Positions 33,975 to 43,966 are shown, numbered from the stretch's first letter. The stretch is DNA of 64,000 nucleotides from Pseudomonas fragi (GCF_002269505.1 NZ_NQKQ01000008.1:124001-188000); one strand, 5' to 3'. A program made the numbers and translations. Notes: a model not told the origin generated them from the sequence alone.

Positions 33975-35603
33975 TCATGCAGCGTGGGCCAGCGCGGCAT
34001 TGCGCTCCAGTATCGGGTAGCCAAGCGCGGCAATATGGTGATGTACGCGACGGTAGTCGCGCAGCACTCGCTGGAAGATATCCCCGGATTCGGCCCAGGC
34101 GCTCTTGTCATTTTGCAGTTTGCGAAAGTGCTCGCGGCTGGCGCTGGCTTCCAGCTTGCGTACGGTCTCCTTGTGGCCGATCAGTGCCTGGGCAGCGCTC
34201 ACGTCCTCACGCAAGAATGCGGTAACGGCCAGGTTCAGGCTGTCCAGCAAGGCCAGGTGCATGGACTGGATCTGGATCAGCTCGAACGATGAAAAGTGCT
34301 CGCCGCGGCGCGTCCTGCGAACGGCCAGTTGCGCCAGATTGTTGAGAATGTCACCGGCATGCTCAAGGTTGATCACGAACATCAGCACTTCCTGTGCGCG
34401 GTCGGCGTCATCATCGCTCAGGCCATCCTGGCCAATATCGGCAAGATAGGCGCGAATGGCAGCACTGAGCAGGTCTATGGAGTGATCCAGCTGGCGCACC
34501 TTGTCCACCGTGTGCGGGTCGGGTTTCTCGAACAGTTGCAGGACCTGATTGAGCATCAGTGAGGTCATGTCTGCCAGGCGCAGGGCTTCACGCACCGAAT
34601 TGGACAGGCCAACGTTGGCCACTTCCAGCCCTGCCTCGTCCAGATACTGCGGCATACCCGGGTCTGCTGGCGGCTCCGGCTGGGGCAGCAGGCGGGTCAG
34701 CAGGCGCGCGCAGGGCTCGATCAGGCCGATAAACACGACGGCCAGCAGCAGGTTGAATGCGGTATGCAGGTACACCACCCACGCTGCGAGGCCAATATCG
34801 CTGCGGGCCACATAGCTGGCCATCAGCGGCAGGCAGGGCAGCAAGGCCACGGTGCCCAGCAGGCGAATCAGCAGGTTGCCCAGCGGCAGGCGTCGTGCCA
34901 CGGGTGAGCTGGCGCTCATCATGGACGGCAGCGCGCCACCGATGTTGGCGCCGAGCATCAGGGCGATGGCGGTGGCGGGTGTCATCATGCCAGCGCCGGC
35001 CAGCGAGGCGATCAGCAGCACCACGGCGACACTGGAGTGGCAGATCCAGGTCAGCAGTACGGCAGCGACCACCGCGATGATCACATCGCCTTCCAGGCTT
35101 TGCATGATGGCGCGAAACACCGAGGTGGCTTCCATATGCCCCAGGGTGGCGCTGAGCAAGCCCAGGGCCAGCAACATCAGGCCCAGGCCGATCAGTGCGC
35201 AGCCGACGCTTTCAAAGCGCGAGTCATCGCGCAGGCGAAATACGATAAAACCCGTCAGTAAAATCACCGGCATCGCCAGTGAGGTATCGAAACTGAGCAG
35301 CTGTACCACCAGAGTCGAGCCGATGTTCGCCCCCAGCATCACGGCCAGGGCCGGGGCCAGACTCAGGGTGCCAGCAGCGGTAAAAGAGGTTGCCATCAGG
35401 CTGACCGCCGTACTGCTCTGCAGCACGCCGGTAATACCGATGCCGCTGATCAGCGCCATCCAGCGGTTATTCAGGTTGCGCCCCATCCAGTTGCGCAATT
35501 GGGTGCCAAACCCGCGCAGCAGGGCGGTGGAAATCATATGGGTGCCCCATAGCAAGAGTGCGATGGCGCCCGCGAGGTTGAGTAACAGAGTGGTTCCCGA
35601 CAT
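33975..35603 (-). CDS. Na+/phosphate cotransporter family protein (PNaS, NptA/YjbB-like)
   Basis: This 542-residue protein has the two inverted PNaS repeats in its membrane part (about 1-310, eight or more helices): the first carries GVLQSSTAVSLMATSF and a GANIGSTLVVQ segment, the second CHSSVAVVLLIASLAG and GANIGGALPS. The cytoplasmic C-terminus (about 335-542) is helical and PhoU-like, with repeated DRA/E positions. Relatives export or import phosphate with Na+. ATG 35603 (MSGTTLLLNLAG) has GGAG at proper distance; the frame to 35687 is not supported. It follows mgtA in the same direction with a 95-base gap holding a hairpin. Confidence 0.93.
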   Translation of the reverse strand: MSGTTLLLNLAGAIALLLWGTHMISTALLRGFGTQLRNWMGRNLNNRWMALISGIGITGVLQSSTAVSLMATSFTAAGTLSLAPALAVMLGANIGSTLVVQLLSFDTSLAMPVILLTGFIVFRLRDDSRFESVGCALIGLGLMLLALGLLSATLGHMEATSVFRAIMQSLEGDVIIAVVAAVLLTWICHSSVAVVLLIASLAGAGMMTPATAIALMLGANIGGALPSMMSASSPVARRLPLGNLLIRLLGTVALLPCLPLMASYVARSDIGLAAWVVYLHTAFNLLLAVVFIGLIEPCARLLTRLLPQPEPPADPGMPQYLDEAGLEVANVGLSNSVREALRLADMTSLMLNQVLQLFEKPDPHTVDKVRQLDHSIDLLSAAIRAYLADIGQDGLSDDDADRAQEVLMFVINLEHAGDILNNLAQLAVRRTRRGEHFSSFELIQIQSMHLALLDSLNLAVTAFLREDVSAAQALIGHKETVRKLEASASREHFRKLQNDKSAWAESGDIFQRVLRDYRRVHHHIAALGYPILERNAALAHAA

Positions 35604-35656
35604 AAGGAATCTCCACAGAACAAGCATGCATTTTTTACGAGGTCGTAAAGCCGGGG

Positions 35657-35688
35657 CGTGGGCCAGCGCAGCGATGTGCCGGCCCACG
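35657..35688. other. 8-bp stem hairpin between mgtA and the transporter gene
   Basis: CGTGGGCC (35657-35664) and GGCCCACG (35681-35688) form a perfect stem with a 16-base loop. There is no T run after it on the minus strand, so it is not a classical terminator; it may stabilise or attenuate a mgtA-transporter transcript. Confidence 0.4.
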
Positions 35689-35698
35689 GCGCCTCAAG

Positions 35699-38413
35699 TC
35701 AGTACCACTGCTTGAAGCGGCGGATGTAGATTGTTTTCATCAGTTGCGCAACGCAGCAGTAGCTGAACAGGGTGGCAACCAGCCAAGGGAAGTACGACAG
35801 CGGCAGCGGTTCAAGGCCGACCATGGTGCCGAGCGGCGAGAACGGTACGTAGATCCCCAGCACAATCACGATGATGGTCATCATGGTCACCGGCCATGCC
35901 GCCGTGCTCTGGAAGAACGGAATTTTGCGCGTGCGCAGCATATGGACCACCAGGGTTTGCGACAGCAGCCCCTCGATAAACCAGCCGGACTGGAACAGGG
36001 TCTGCATTTCTACGCTGTTGGCCGAGAACACGTACCACATCAGGGCGAAGGTCGTGATGTCGAAGATCGACGACGTTGGCCCGATCCAGATCATGAAGCG
36101 CCCGATGTTCTTGGCGTCCCACTTGCGTGGTTTTTGCAGGTACTCCTTGTCCATCTTGTCCCACGGCAAGGCCAGCTGGGAGATGTCGTACATCAGGTTT
36201 TGCAGCAGCAGGTGGATCGAGAGCATCGGCAGAAAAGGAATAAAGGCGCTGGCCACGAGGACCGAGAACACGTTGCCGAAGTTCGAGCTGGCGGTCATGT
36301 TCAGGTACTTCATGATATTGCCGAAGGTCTCACGGCCTTTGAGTACGCCTTCCTCCAGCACCATCAGGCTTTTCTCCAGGAGGATGATGTCGGCTGATTC
36401 CTTGGCGATATCCGTGCCGCTGTCCACCGAGATGCCCACGTCGGCATCGCGCAGGGCCGGGGCGTCGTTGATGCCGTCACCGAGAAAGCCGACGGTGTGG
36501 CCATTGGCTTGCAGGGCTTTCAGCACCCGGGACTTCTGCAGTGGGGTGAGCTTGGCAAACACCGTGCGCTGCTCAACCTCCAGTTGCAGTGCGGCGTCGT
36601 CCATTGTTTCGATTTGTGGGCCGAGCAGCGGCGTACCGGGTTCCAGTCCCACCTGACGACAGATCTTGCTGGTGACCACGGCGTTGTCGCCGGTCAGTAC
36701 CTTGACCGCAACACCGATGTCTTGCAGGGCGGCAATTGCCGGGCCTGCCGTTTCTTTTGGCGGGTCGAGGAAGGTGAGCAGGCCGCGGATCACCAGATCA
36801 TGCTCGTCAGCGGTGTTGTACTGCTTTTGTGCCTGGGCCTTGGGGATGTCCCGGGTGGCCACCAGCAGCACGCGGAAGCCGTCCTCGTTGTACTCGCTGG
36901 CCAGGGCCAGCAATTGCTCGCGACGTGTGGCATCCAGGGCAACACGGGTATCGCCTTCCATGACATGGGTGGCGATGTCGAGCATCTCTTCGACAGCGCC
37001 CTTGCACACCAGCAGGTGATCGCCACGGGTGTCCTTGACGATGATCGACAGGCGTCGACGCACAAAGTCAAACGGCAGTTCATCGACCTTGCTGTAGTTG
37101 AGTGGCGCGTTGAACTTGGGGTCCTGGCGGGAAAACTGCACCACGGCCTGATCCATCAGGTTACGAATGCCGCTCTGGTGATGGCTGTTGAGCCAGGCCA
37201 GCGCCAGTACCGACTCATCGCGTTTGCCGCTGGCGTCGACATGATGCTCAAGGATGATGTGATCCTGGGTCAGGGTGCCGGTCTTGTCGGTGCACAGCAC
37301 GTCCATCGAGCCAAGGTTCTGGATCGCATTGAGGCGCTTGACCACCACTTTGCGCTTGGCCATGGCGGTCGCGCCCTTGGCCAGGTTGGCGCTGACAATC
37401 ATTGGCAGCATTTCCGGGGTCAGGCCTACGGCCACTGCCAGGGCAAACAGGAAGGCATCGCCCCAGTCGCCCTTGGAAAAGCCGTTGAGGAAAAACACGA
37501 TCGGCACCATCACCAGCATGAAGCGGATCAGCAGCCAGCTGACGCTGTTGACCCCGCGGTCAAACGCGGTTTGCGTTCGCGAGCCGACGATGGCCTTGGC
37601 CAGCGAGCCAAAGTAGGTGCGCGGACCGGTGGCCACTACTACGGCACGGGCTGTGCCACTGACCACGTTGGTGCCCATAAAGCAGATATTGGGCAGATCC
37701 AGCAGGTTGCTCTGATCAGCGGCGGTGCTGGAGGCGGATTTTTGTGTCACATCCCCCAGGGTGTCGTACTTCTCCACGGGCAAGGCTTCGCCGGTGAGTA
37801 CAGCCTGACTGATAAACAGGTCGCGGGACTCGATCAGGCGAATGTCCGCCGGGATCATGTCGCCGGCCGACAGTTGCACGATATCGCCCGCCACCAGTTC
37901 GCGCATCGGTACTTCATGGACCGACGACTTGGCGCCGCTCTTGTCCCGCCGTAGCACGGTAGCGGTAGTGCGAACCATGGCCTTGAGGGCTTCGGCACTC
38001 TTGGCCGAGCGATGTTCCTGCCAGAACCGCAGCAGGCTGCTGAGGCCGACCATCAAGCCAATGATGATGACTTTGGTCAGGTCGCCTTCTTCGTCGTCGC
38101 GCTCTGGCAGCCAGTAGTCGGTGACAAAACTGATGACTCCCAGGGTCAGCAGTACATAGATGAAAGGGTTGTGCAGGGCCAGCAGAAACTGCACCAAGGC
38201 GTGAGGCGGCTTGTCGTGAGCGACTTCGTTGTAACCATCGCTTTGCAGGCGTTCAGCCGCTTCCTGTTCGGTCAGGCCTGCGGTGGTGGCGCGTACATTG
38301 GCCAGAGTGGCCGAGAGGCCGTTTTGTGCTTCCCGAGCGGCACGCATGGACAGTTTGTTGCTGTCGCTGGCGCTGTTCTTATCCCGAACTTTAGTGTTTT
38401 TTACGGCGCTCAT
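35699..38413 (-). CDS. mgtA: Magnesium-translocating P-type ATPase
   Basis: MgtA (904 residues) is a P3B-type ATPase that imports Mg2+ across the inner membrane. The phosphorylated aspartate is Asp376 in DKTGTLT. The actuator TGEA motif is in VLTGEALPVEKYD, the hinge in GDGINDAPALRDAD, and ten membrane helices can be traced, with PEMLPM in helix 4. The start MSAVKNTKVRDK at 38413 has GGAGTA in front. A long polar N-terminal tail of about 40 residues precedes the first domain. A possible 12-codon leader with hairpin lies 146 bases upstream, recalling the leader-controlled mgtA of enterics. In P. aeruginosa and P. putida, clpA and infA are neighbours, so mgtA is inserted here. Confidence 0.97.
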   Translation of the reverse strand: MSAVKNTKVRDKNSASDSNKLSMRAAREAQNGLSATLANVRATTAGLTEQEAAERLQSDGYNEVAHDKPPHALVQFLLALHNPFIYVLLTLGVISFVTDYWLPERDDEEGDLTKVIIIGLMVGLSSLLRFWQEHRSAKSAEALKAMVRTTATVLRRDKSGAKSSVHEVPMRELVAGDIVQLSAGDMIPADIRLIESRDLFISQAVLTGEALPVEKYDTLGDVTQKSASSTAADQSNLLDLPNICFMGTNVVSGTARAVVVATGPRTYFGSLAKAIVGSRTQTAFDRGVNSVSWLLIRFMLVMVPIVFFLNGFSKGDWGDAFLFALAVAVGLTPEMLPMIVSANLAKGATAMAKRKVVVKRLNAIQNLGSMDVLCTDKTGTLTQDHIILEHHVDASGKRDESVLALAWLNSHHQSGIRNLMDQAVVQFSRQDPKFNAPLNYSKVDELPFDFVRRRLSIIVKDTRGDHLLVCKGAVEEMLDIATHVMEGDTRVALDATRREQLLALASEYNEDGFRVLLVATRDIPKAQAQKQYNTADEHDLVIRGLLTFLDPPKETAGPAIAALQDIGVAVKVLTGDNAVVTSKICRQVGLEPGTPLLGPQIETMDDAALQLEVEQRTVFAKLTPLQKSRVLKALQANGHTVGFLGDGINDAPALRDADVGISVDSGTDIAKESADIILLEKSLMVLEEGVLKGRETFGNIMKYLNMTASSNFGNVFSVLVASAFIPFLPMLSIHLLLQNLMYDISQLALPWDKMDKEYLQKPRKWDAKNIGRFMIWIGPTSSIFDITTFALMWYVFSANSVEMQTLFQSGWFIEGLLSQTLVVHMLRTRKIPFFQSTAAWPVTMMTIIVIVLGIYVPFSPLGTMVGLEPLPLSYFPWLVATLFSYCCVAQLMKTIYIRRFKQWY

Positions 38414-38540
38414 AATGAGTACTCCTGTCGCCAACTCTTGACCGGGCATATATTGAATGGCCTTTTAAAAGGCGTGCCAATGTATGCCGAGTCGCAAACT
38501 TCGCAATCGGTTTAATTGAAGTGTTAAGTGCGCTTGAAGT

Positions 38541-38577
38541 CCCGCTGCTGCGAATTAATTAACAAGCACGCAGCGGG
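38541..38577 (-). promoter_or_regulatory. Hairpin overlapping the end of a putative mgtA leader ORF
   Basis: Read on the minus strand, CCCGCTGC (38577-38570) and GCAGCGGG (38548-38541) form a perfect 8-bp stem with a 21-base AT-rich loop. The left arm contains codons 7-10 of the leader ORF, so a ribosome translating the leader would open this stem. There is no T run, hence not a terminator by itself. It could be part of a translation-linked switch. Confidence 0.45.
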
Positions 38578-38597
38578 CAGCTACTGGCTTCTTCCAT
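38559..38597 (-). CDS. Putative mgtA leader peptide (12 codons)
   Basis: A short frame reads MEEASSCPLRAC and stops with TAA. GGAG stands 6 bases ahead of the ATG, a good ribosome site. It lies 146 bases before mgtA on the same strand. Enteric mgtA has a leader ORF (mgtL) whose translation is sensitive to Mg2+ and proline; this peptide has only one proline, so the mechanism need not be the same. The overlap with a hairpin and the good ribosome site are what sequence shows. Function is inference. Confidence 0.45.
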   Translation of the reverse strand: MEEASSCPLRAC

Positions 38598-38640
38598 AAG
38601 GAACTCCAGTTGATTGGCAGGTTTATTTAAAAGTTGAAAA

Positions 38641-38880
38641 TCAGTGCAAGAACCGACTCTGTGGATCCTGAGAGTCGGCCATGCTCCAGCGCTGCTCCAG
38701 TTGGCCTGTGGCAGGGCTGACGCGCCAATGCACCTGGCGGTGCGCTGGTTTTACGCCGGGAACGGGGTTGGCAAAGGGTGATTTGACCGGGCGGGCGCAG
38801 GTGGGCTCGCGGGACAGTTTCACGCGCATGCTGGAGGTAAAGGCGCGAACGCCGGGTAATACATGGGTTTTAAAGGTCAT
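38641..38880 (-). CDS. Small basic hypothetical protein
   Basis: The 79-residue product is basic and rich in Pro, Arg and Ser, without signal peptide or membrane helix. It includes the segments RVKLSREPTCARPVKSPFAN and HRQVHWRVSPATGQLEQRW; the latter (a His-Trp pair followed by Thr-Gly-Gln-Leu-Glu) suggests a short beta hairpin. GAGGTG lies 6 bases before the ATG, and codon choice with G/C in third positions looks like its neighbours. I do not recognise a characterised family. It is the first gene of the possible mgtA transcript. A competing frame on the plus strand (38681-38941) has no proper ribosome site. Confidence 0.6.
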   Translation of the reverse strand: MTFKTHVLPGVRAFTSSMRVKLSREPTCARPVKSPFANPVPGVKPAHRQVHWRVSPATGQLEQRWSMADSQDPQSRFLH

Positions 38881-39248
38881 AACACACCTCGTGACCGGAC
38901 TGGCGCCGGTGAGGTCGTTACGTTGGAGCGTCAGGCTCTAGCGCAGTTGACCTCGCCGTGCAGGCGAGTCCCGTCAATGTTTGGGTTTGGTGCCCGGAGC
39001 GCCGTATTTACGGTGACCGGACAGCGACTAGATACTGTGTCCATTGGCTTCTTTTGTGAAGTTTATAGGCGGCCTGAATGACCGACCTGTGCAATCTACT
39101 CAGGTGGCGGTGGCACGTCAACTTTAAAGCCCGGTAAGTGTGTCTGGTACAGCAAGGGTTCAGGAAGTTTGGAAGTTCGGCTTAGGTGGTTAGCTAATAA
39201 GACAATAAAGTTACAGGACTTCAAAAATTTATATAGTGAGTTGTGATG
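38881..39248. other. Gene-free region upstream of the small mgtA-linked gene
   Basis: About 370 bases without a supported gene. The last part (39170-39245) is AT-rich, and the region should hold the promoter for the minus-strand small gene and mgtA. No tRNA, palindrome or known operator was recognised before the REP pair at 39249. Confidence 0.5.
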
Positions 39249-39335
39249 GTGGGAGCGAGCCCGCTCGCGAAGGGATCACTGCGGTTTGCCCGAACGATCG
39301 CGTCGTCTGCTTCGCGAACGGGCTCGCTCCCACAG
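39249..39335. repeat. Inverted REP pair
   Basis: GTGGGAGCGAGCCCGCTCGC at 39249 faces GCGAACGGGCTCGCTCCCAC ending at 39333, separated by about 45 bases. It lies just after the infA terminator. Confidence 0.9.
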
Positions 39336-39355
39336 GAACCCAAATCGCGGGCAAA

Positions 39356-39385
39356 CAAAAACGCCCGGCAGAGCCGGGCGTTTTG
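39356..39385 (-). terminator. Rho-independent terminator of infA
   Basis: AACGCCCGGC and GCCGGGCGTT form a 10-bp stem with a short loop. T/A runs on both sides mean it can act in either direction. It lies about 12 bases after the infA stop. Confidence 0.9.
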
Positions 39386-39396
39386 TATTGACTTGC

Positions 39397-39615
39397 TTAG
39401 CGAGCGCGGTAAGTGATGCGCCCTTTGCTCAAGTCATAGGGCGTCAGCTCGACGCGCACTTTGTCACCGGTAAGAATACGAATGTAGTTCTTGCGCATCT
39501 TGCCGGAGATATGCGCGGTTACGACGTGCCCATTTTCCAACTCCACACGAAACATGGTGTTGGGCAGGGTGTCGACGACAGTGCCTTCCATTTCGAAGCT
39601 GTCTTCTTTCGACAT
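39397..39615 (-). CDS. infA: Translation initiation factor IF-1
   Basis: IF-1 (72 residues) is an OB-fold protein that blocks the ribosomal A site during initiation and stimulates IF-2 and IF-3. The whole family pattern is visible: [19 protein letters not shown], then [20 protein letters not shown] and a C-terminal strand ending [11 protein letters not shown] 39615 gives the universal length; upstream extensions in this frame (to 39717) are spurious. It is 98 bases after bpt. Confidence 0.98.
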
Positions 39616-39713
39616 GCAGTAAAGCCCTCGGTGTCCAATGAATGGCCCGGTGCAACTGCGCCAGGCAAAAGCGGCGTGCATTGTGCCCGAAAAATGGGGT
39701 TTAAGCCAAGGGT

Positions 39714-40421
39714 TCAATCAAGAGAGCTCCATCTCTGATTGATTAACAGCTCAATGGGCCGATATTCGGTCTTGTAATTCATCTTTTTGCAGTTCTTGAT
39801 CCAGTATCCCAGGTACAGCGCATCCAGCCCCAGGCGCCGCGCTTCGGCGATTTGCCAGAGGATCCCGTAGCGGCCCAGACTGCGCCGCTCTTCGTCGGGA
39901 TCGTAGAAGGTGTATACCGCCGACAGGCCATTGGGCAGCACGTCCGTGACGGCGACAGCCAGCAACCGGCCGTCGAGGCGGAACTCGTAGAACCTGGAAA
40001 ACGCCAGGTCGCGTACCAGGAAGGTTGAAAATTGATCGCGGCTGGGCGGGAACATGTCGCCATCGGCATGGCGCTGTTCAATATAGCGCTGGTAGAGATC
40101 AAAGTTCTCTTCGCTGAAGGCCGGTTTTACCGCCTGTACCTGCAAGTCGGCATTGCGCTTGAAAATACGCTTTTGCTGGCGGTTGGGCGCAAAGCGGGCA
40201 ACCGGGATGCGCGCCGGCGTGCAAGCATCGCACTTCAGGCAATGCGGGCGGTACAGATGGTCGCCACTGCGCCGGAAGCCCATCTCGGACAAATCGGCAT
40301 AAACCTGCACATCCATCGGCTGACTGGGGTCGAGGAACAGCGTGGTGGCCTGTTCGTCAGGCAAGTAGCTGCAAGCGTGAGGTTGAGTGGCATAAAACTT
40401 CAAACGCGCCAACTCGGTCAT
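39714..40421 (-). CDS. bpt: Aspartate/glutamate leucyltransferase (Bpt)
   Basis: Bpt (235 residues) transfers leucine from Leu-tRNA to proteins with N-terminal Asp or Glu, making them ClpS substrates. It belongs to the arginyltransferase (ATE) fold. The N-terminal region has the HxCSYL-type metal-binding segment ([15 protein letters not shown]) and [14 protein letters not shown], and the C-terminal acyltransferase part contains [25 protein letters not shown]. It is next to aat and near clpS-clpA, so the N-degron pathway is complete in this window. Confidence 0.95.
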
Positions 40422-40478
40422 GATGAGCCCTCGGGAAATCTTTAAATTAAGTGTAAGCCAGCGCGCAAAAGTCGCCTA

Positions 40479-41156
40479 CTAAACCCACTGCGCAGTTGTG
40501 GGTGGATCGAGATGTTTTTGTAGATAGTCGGCAAATGTCTGACGCGGGATTGAGCGCGCGCCCAGGCTTTGCAGATGATCGGTGGGCATCTGGCAGTCAA
40601 TCAGCACAAATCCCCAGGCCTGCAGTTGCCTGACCAACGTGACAAAGCCGAACTTGGAGGCATTGTCGGCGCGGCTGAACATGGATTCGCCAAAAAACAG
40701 CTGGCCCATCGCCAGGCCATAGAGGCCGCCTACCAGTTCACCGTTGTCCCACACCTCTACCGAATGGGCATGGCCGCGGGCATGCAGTTCGATATAGGCG
40801 TTTTGCATGTCGTCGGTGATCCAGGTGCCATCCGCATAGTCGCGAGGTGCGGCACACGCCTGGATCACGGCGGCGAAGTCGCGGTCAAAACTCACCTTGT
40901 AGCGTTGCTTGCGCAACAGTTTGCCCAGGCTGCGGGAGACATGCAGCTCTTCGGGAAACAGCACAGTGCGCGGGTCAGGCGACCACCACAGGATCGGCTG
41001 GCCCTCACTGAACCACGGAAAACAGCCATGGCGATAGGCCTGGATCAGCCGGTCGGCAGACAGGTCACCGCCGGCGGCCAGCAGACCGTTGGGCTCGCGC
41101 ATGGCTTTGGCCAGTGGCGGAAATGTCAGGGTGTCGCGTTTTAACCAGGTCAGCAT
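40479..41156 (-). CDS. aat: Leucyl/phenylalanyl-tRNA--protein transferase
   Basis: Aat (225 residues) transfers Leu or Phe from aminoacyl-tRNA to proteins starting with Arg or Lys. Conserved segments are [40 protein letters not shown] and [14 protein letters not shown], with the catalytic Gln in the [11 protein letters not shown] strand. ATG 41156 ([12 protein letters not shown]) gives the standard length; the frame to 41204 adds sixteen unrelated residues. It is 57 bases upstream of bpt and probably co-transcribed. Confidence 0.96.
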   Translation of the reverse strand: MLTWLKRDTLTFPPLAKAMREPNGLLAAGGDLSADRLIQAYRHGCFPWFSEGQPILWWSPDPRTVLFPEELHVSRSLGKLLRKQRYKVSFDRDFAAVIQACAAPRDYADGTWITDDMQNAYIELHARGHAHSVEVWDNGELVGGLYGLAMGQLFFGESMFSRADNASKFGFVTLVRQLQAWGFVLIDCQMPTDHLQSLGARSIPRQTFADYLQKHLDPPTTAQWV

Positions 41157-41525
41157 GGCATTGAGTCTTGCACAAGAAGGGGAGGGCGGCTGCAACTCTG
41201 TCACGCAAGCGCGGTCTCAGTCGATCTGCCAGTTAAATACAAGCTGTGTTTTGACGGTGGTATAAGTCTTTGTCACAAAAGGTAATACATGCTCAAATTG
41301 GCGCTTCCCGGCCAGTCACGGCCAGCATGGCAACAGCGGCTCAAACCCGTACAATGGCCTGCCTGTATGAGCTGATCTAAACTGCTCCACATTGCACAGC
41401 GCAATAATACAGGGCAGGGTTCATTTCACGTTCGAACTTGTCGCCTGCTCGTCATGAGCAGTATTTTGCAGTCACATTAGTCAATTAATAGTTGGGCGCG
41501 CCACAGGCGCAGGAAAAGACCCGTT
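41157..41525. other. Divergent promoter region between aat and ftsK
   Basis: A 369-base region without a gene. It should contain promoters for both flanking genes, but no convincing -35/-10 pair, operator or RNA gene was recognised. P. aeruginosa has trxB1 at this site; no trace of it was seen here. Confidence 0.5.
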
Positions 41526-43928
41526 TTGAAGAAATCCACAGCAGCACCCAAAGCAGTCCCTCTCTGGCGTCAGCAGTTGCACTACCGGCTCAAGGAAGGT
41601 GCATTGATCGCTATCGGCGCCCTGTGCCTGTTCCTGATGATGGCCCTGTTGACCTACGGCAAGGATGACCCCGGCTGGAGCCATAACAGCCGGGTTGTCG
41701 ATGTACAGAACTTCGGCGGGCCAGCCGGCTCCTACAGTGCCGACATCCTGTTTATGGTGCTGGGTTACTTTGCCTATATTTTCCCGCTGCTGCTGGCGGT
41801 CAAGGCGTATCAGATCTTCCGCGAGCGGCATCAGCCCTGGCAGTGGAGCGGCTGGCTGTTTTCGTGGCGGCTGGTGGGCCTGATCTTTCTGGTGATCTCG
41901 GGCGCTGCCCTGGCCCATATCCATTTCCATTCTGCCTCGGGCCTGCCTGCAGGGGCGGGCGGGGCACTGGGTGAAAGCCTGGGCGACCTGGCCAGGAATG
42001 CGCTGAACATCCAGGGCAGTACCCTGTTGCTGATCGCGCTGTTCCTGTTTGGCCTGACGGTGTTCACCGACCTGTCATGGTTCAAGGTCATGGACGTGAC
42101 GGGCAAAATCACCCTCGACCTGTTCGAGCTGATCCAAGGCGCGGCCAACCGCTGGTGGGCTGAACGTAACGAGCGCAAGCAACTGCAGGCCAAGCTGCGC
42201 GAAGTGGATGCCCGGGTCAATGAAGTGGTCGCGCCAAGCGTTTCCGACAAGCGCGAGCAGGCCAAGGCCAAAGAGCGTCTGATCGAACGCGAGCAGGCGT
42301 TGACCAAGCACATGTCCGAGCGTGAAAAGCACGTGCCGGCCGTGATTGCCCCGGCACCGCCCAAGGCGCCCGAGCCGAGCAAGCGCGTGCAAAAAGAGAA
42401 ACAGGCGCCGTTGTTTGTGGACAGTGCGGTTGAAGGCACCTTGCCGCCAATCTCGATTCTGGATCCAGCCGAGAAAAAACAGCTCAATTACTCCCCGGAA
42501 TCCCTGGCAGCCGTTGGCCATTTACTGGAAATCAAGCTCAAGGAGTTCGGTGTAGAAGTGACGGTGGATTCTATCCACCCGGGCCCGGTAATTACCCGTT
42601 ACGAAATTCAACCTGCAGCCGGGGTCAAGGTCAGCCGCATTTCCAACCTGGCCAAAGACCTTGCGCGCTCGCTGGCAGTGACCAGCGTACGGGTGGTTGA
42701 GGTCATTCCGGGCAAAACCACGGTCGGTATCGAGATTCCCAACGAAGACCGCCAGATCGTGCGGTTCTCCGAAGTGCTCTCGACCCCTGAGTACGACAAC
42801 GCCAAGTCGCCGGTGGCCCTGGCCCTGGGCCATGATATCGGCGGTCGTCCGGTGATCACCGATCTGGCGAAAATGCCGCACTTGCTGGTGGCCGGTACTA
42901 CCGGCTCCGGTAAATCTGTAGGCGTTAACGCCATGATCCTGTCGATCCTGTTCAAGTCTGGCCCGGAAGACGCCAAACTGATCATGATTGACCCGAAAAT
43001 GCTTGAATTGTCGATCTACGAAGGCATCCCGCACCTGCTGTGCCCGGTGGTAACGGACATGAAGGACGCCGCCAACGCCTTGCGCTGGAGCGTTGCCGAG
43101 ATGGAGCGCCGCTACAAACTGATGGCCAAGATGGGCGTGCGAAACCTTGCTGGTTTCAACCAGAAGGTCAAGGACGCCCAGGACGCCGGCGAGCCGCTGG
43201 TCGACCCGTTGTACAAACGCGAAAGCATTCACGACGAAGCACCGCTGCTGGTTAAGTTGCCCACTATCGTGGTGGTGGTCGACGAATTTGCCGACATGAT
43301 GATGATCGTCGGCAAGAAGGTCGAAGAACTGATCGCCCGTATCGCCCAGAAGGCACGGGCTGCGGGCATCCACTTGATCCTCGCAACCCAGCGCCCGTCG
43401 GTGGACGTGATCACCGGCCTGATTAAGGCCAACATCCCGACCCGCATGGCGTTCCAGGTATCGAGCAAGATCGATTCGCGGACCATCATCGACCAGGGCG
43501 GTGCCGAGCAACTGCTGGGCCACGGTGACATGCTCTACATGCCGCCAGGTACCAGCCTGCCGATCCGGGTTCACGGCGCGTTTGTGTCCGACGATGAAGT
43601 TCACCGCGTTGTTGAAGCCTGGAAGCTGCGCGGCGCTCCGGACTACAACGAAGATATCCTCAACGGGGTTGAAGAGGCGGGCAGCGGCTTTGAAGGCGGT
43701 GGCAGCGAAGGCGGGGATGACCCTGAAACAGATGCCCTGTATGACGAAGCCGTACAGTTTGTGCTTGAAAGCCGTCGTGCCTCGATTTCTGCGGTACAAC
43801 GCAAATTGAAGATCGGTTACAACCGCGCTGCGCGAATGATTGAATCCATGGAAATGGCCGGGGTCGTAACCTCGATGAACACTAATGGCTCGCGCGAAGT
43901 ACTGGCGCCGGCCCCGATGCGCGATTGA
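41526..43928 (+). CDS. ftsK: DNA translocase FtsK
   Basis: FtsK (800 residues) joins cell division to chromosome dimer resolution. Four membrane helices occupy about residues 25-190. A charged, coiled-coil-like linker (about 210-290, Glu/Lys-rich) is short. The motor has Walker A GTTGSGKS at 457-464 and Walker [13 protein letters not shown]. The gamma domain (about 735-800) includes the [20 protein letters not shown] winged helix that reads KOPS. The start is TTG at 41526 (MKKSTAAPK), preceded by a weak ribosome site. It is the first gene of a plus-strand run through cysG. Confidence 0.97.
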   Translation: MKKSTAAPKAVPLWRQQLHYRLKEGALIAIGALCLFLMMALLTYGKDDPGWSHNSRVVDVQNFGGPAGSYSADILFMVLGYFAYIFPLLLAVKAYQIFRERHQPWQWSGWLFSWRLVGLIFLVISGAALAHIHFHSASGLPAGAGGALGESLGDLARNALNIQGSTLLLIALFLFGLTVFTDLSWFKVMDVTGKITLDLFELIQGAANRWWAERNERKQLQAKLREVDARVNEVVAPSVSDKREQAKAKERLIEREQALTKHMSEREKHVPAVIAPAPPKAPEPSKRVQKEKQAPLFVDSAVEGTLPPISILDPAEKKQLNYSPESLAAVGHLLEIKLKEFGVEVTVDSIHPGPVITRYEIQPAAGVKVSRISNLAKDLARSLAVTSVRVVEVIPGKTTVGIEIPNEDRQIVRFSEVLSTPEYDNAKSPVALALGHDIGGRPVITDLAKMPHLLVAGTTGSGKSVGVNAMILSILFKSGPEDAKLIMIDPKMLELSIYEGIPHLLCPVVTDMKDAANALRWSVAEMERRYKLMAKMGVRNLAGFNQKVKDAQDAGEPLVDPLYKRESIHDEAPLLVKLPTIVVVVDEFADMMMIVGKKVEELIARIAQKARAAGIHLILATQRPSVDVITGLIKANIPTRMAFQVSSKIDSRTIIDQGGAEQLLGHGDMLYMPPGTSLPIRVHGAFVSDDEVHRVVEAWKLRGAPDYNEDILNGVEEAGSGFEGGGSEGGDDPETDALYDEAVQFVLESRRASISAVQRKLKIGYNRAARMIESMEMAGVVTSMNTNGSREVLAPAPMRD

Positions 43929-43966
43929 GCTGCCCTTAGGCTTCTAACTAATCAATGAGGATGTCC

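Noticed and set aside
31781..34111. 776-codon minus-strand frame opposite clpA
   Set aside because: Shadow of clpA; no domain pattern, no ribosome site.
41157..41525. Loss of trxB between aat and ftsK
   Set aside because: P. aeruginosa has trxB1 here, but my recollection is that P. putida does not, so absence may be the normal state for this lineage.
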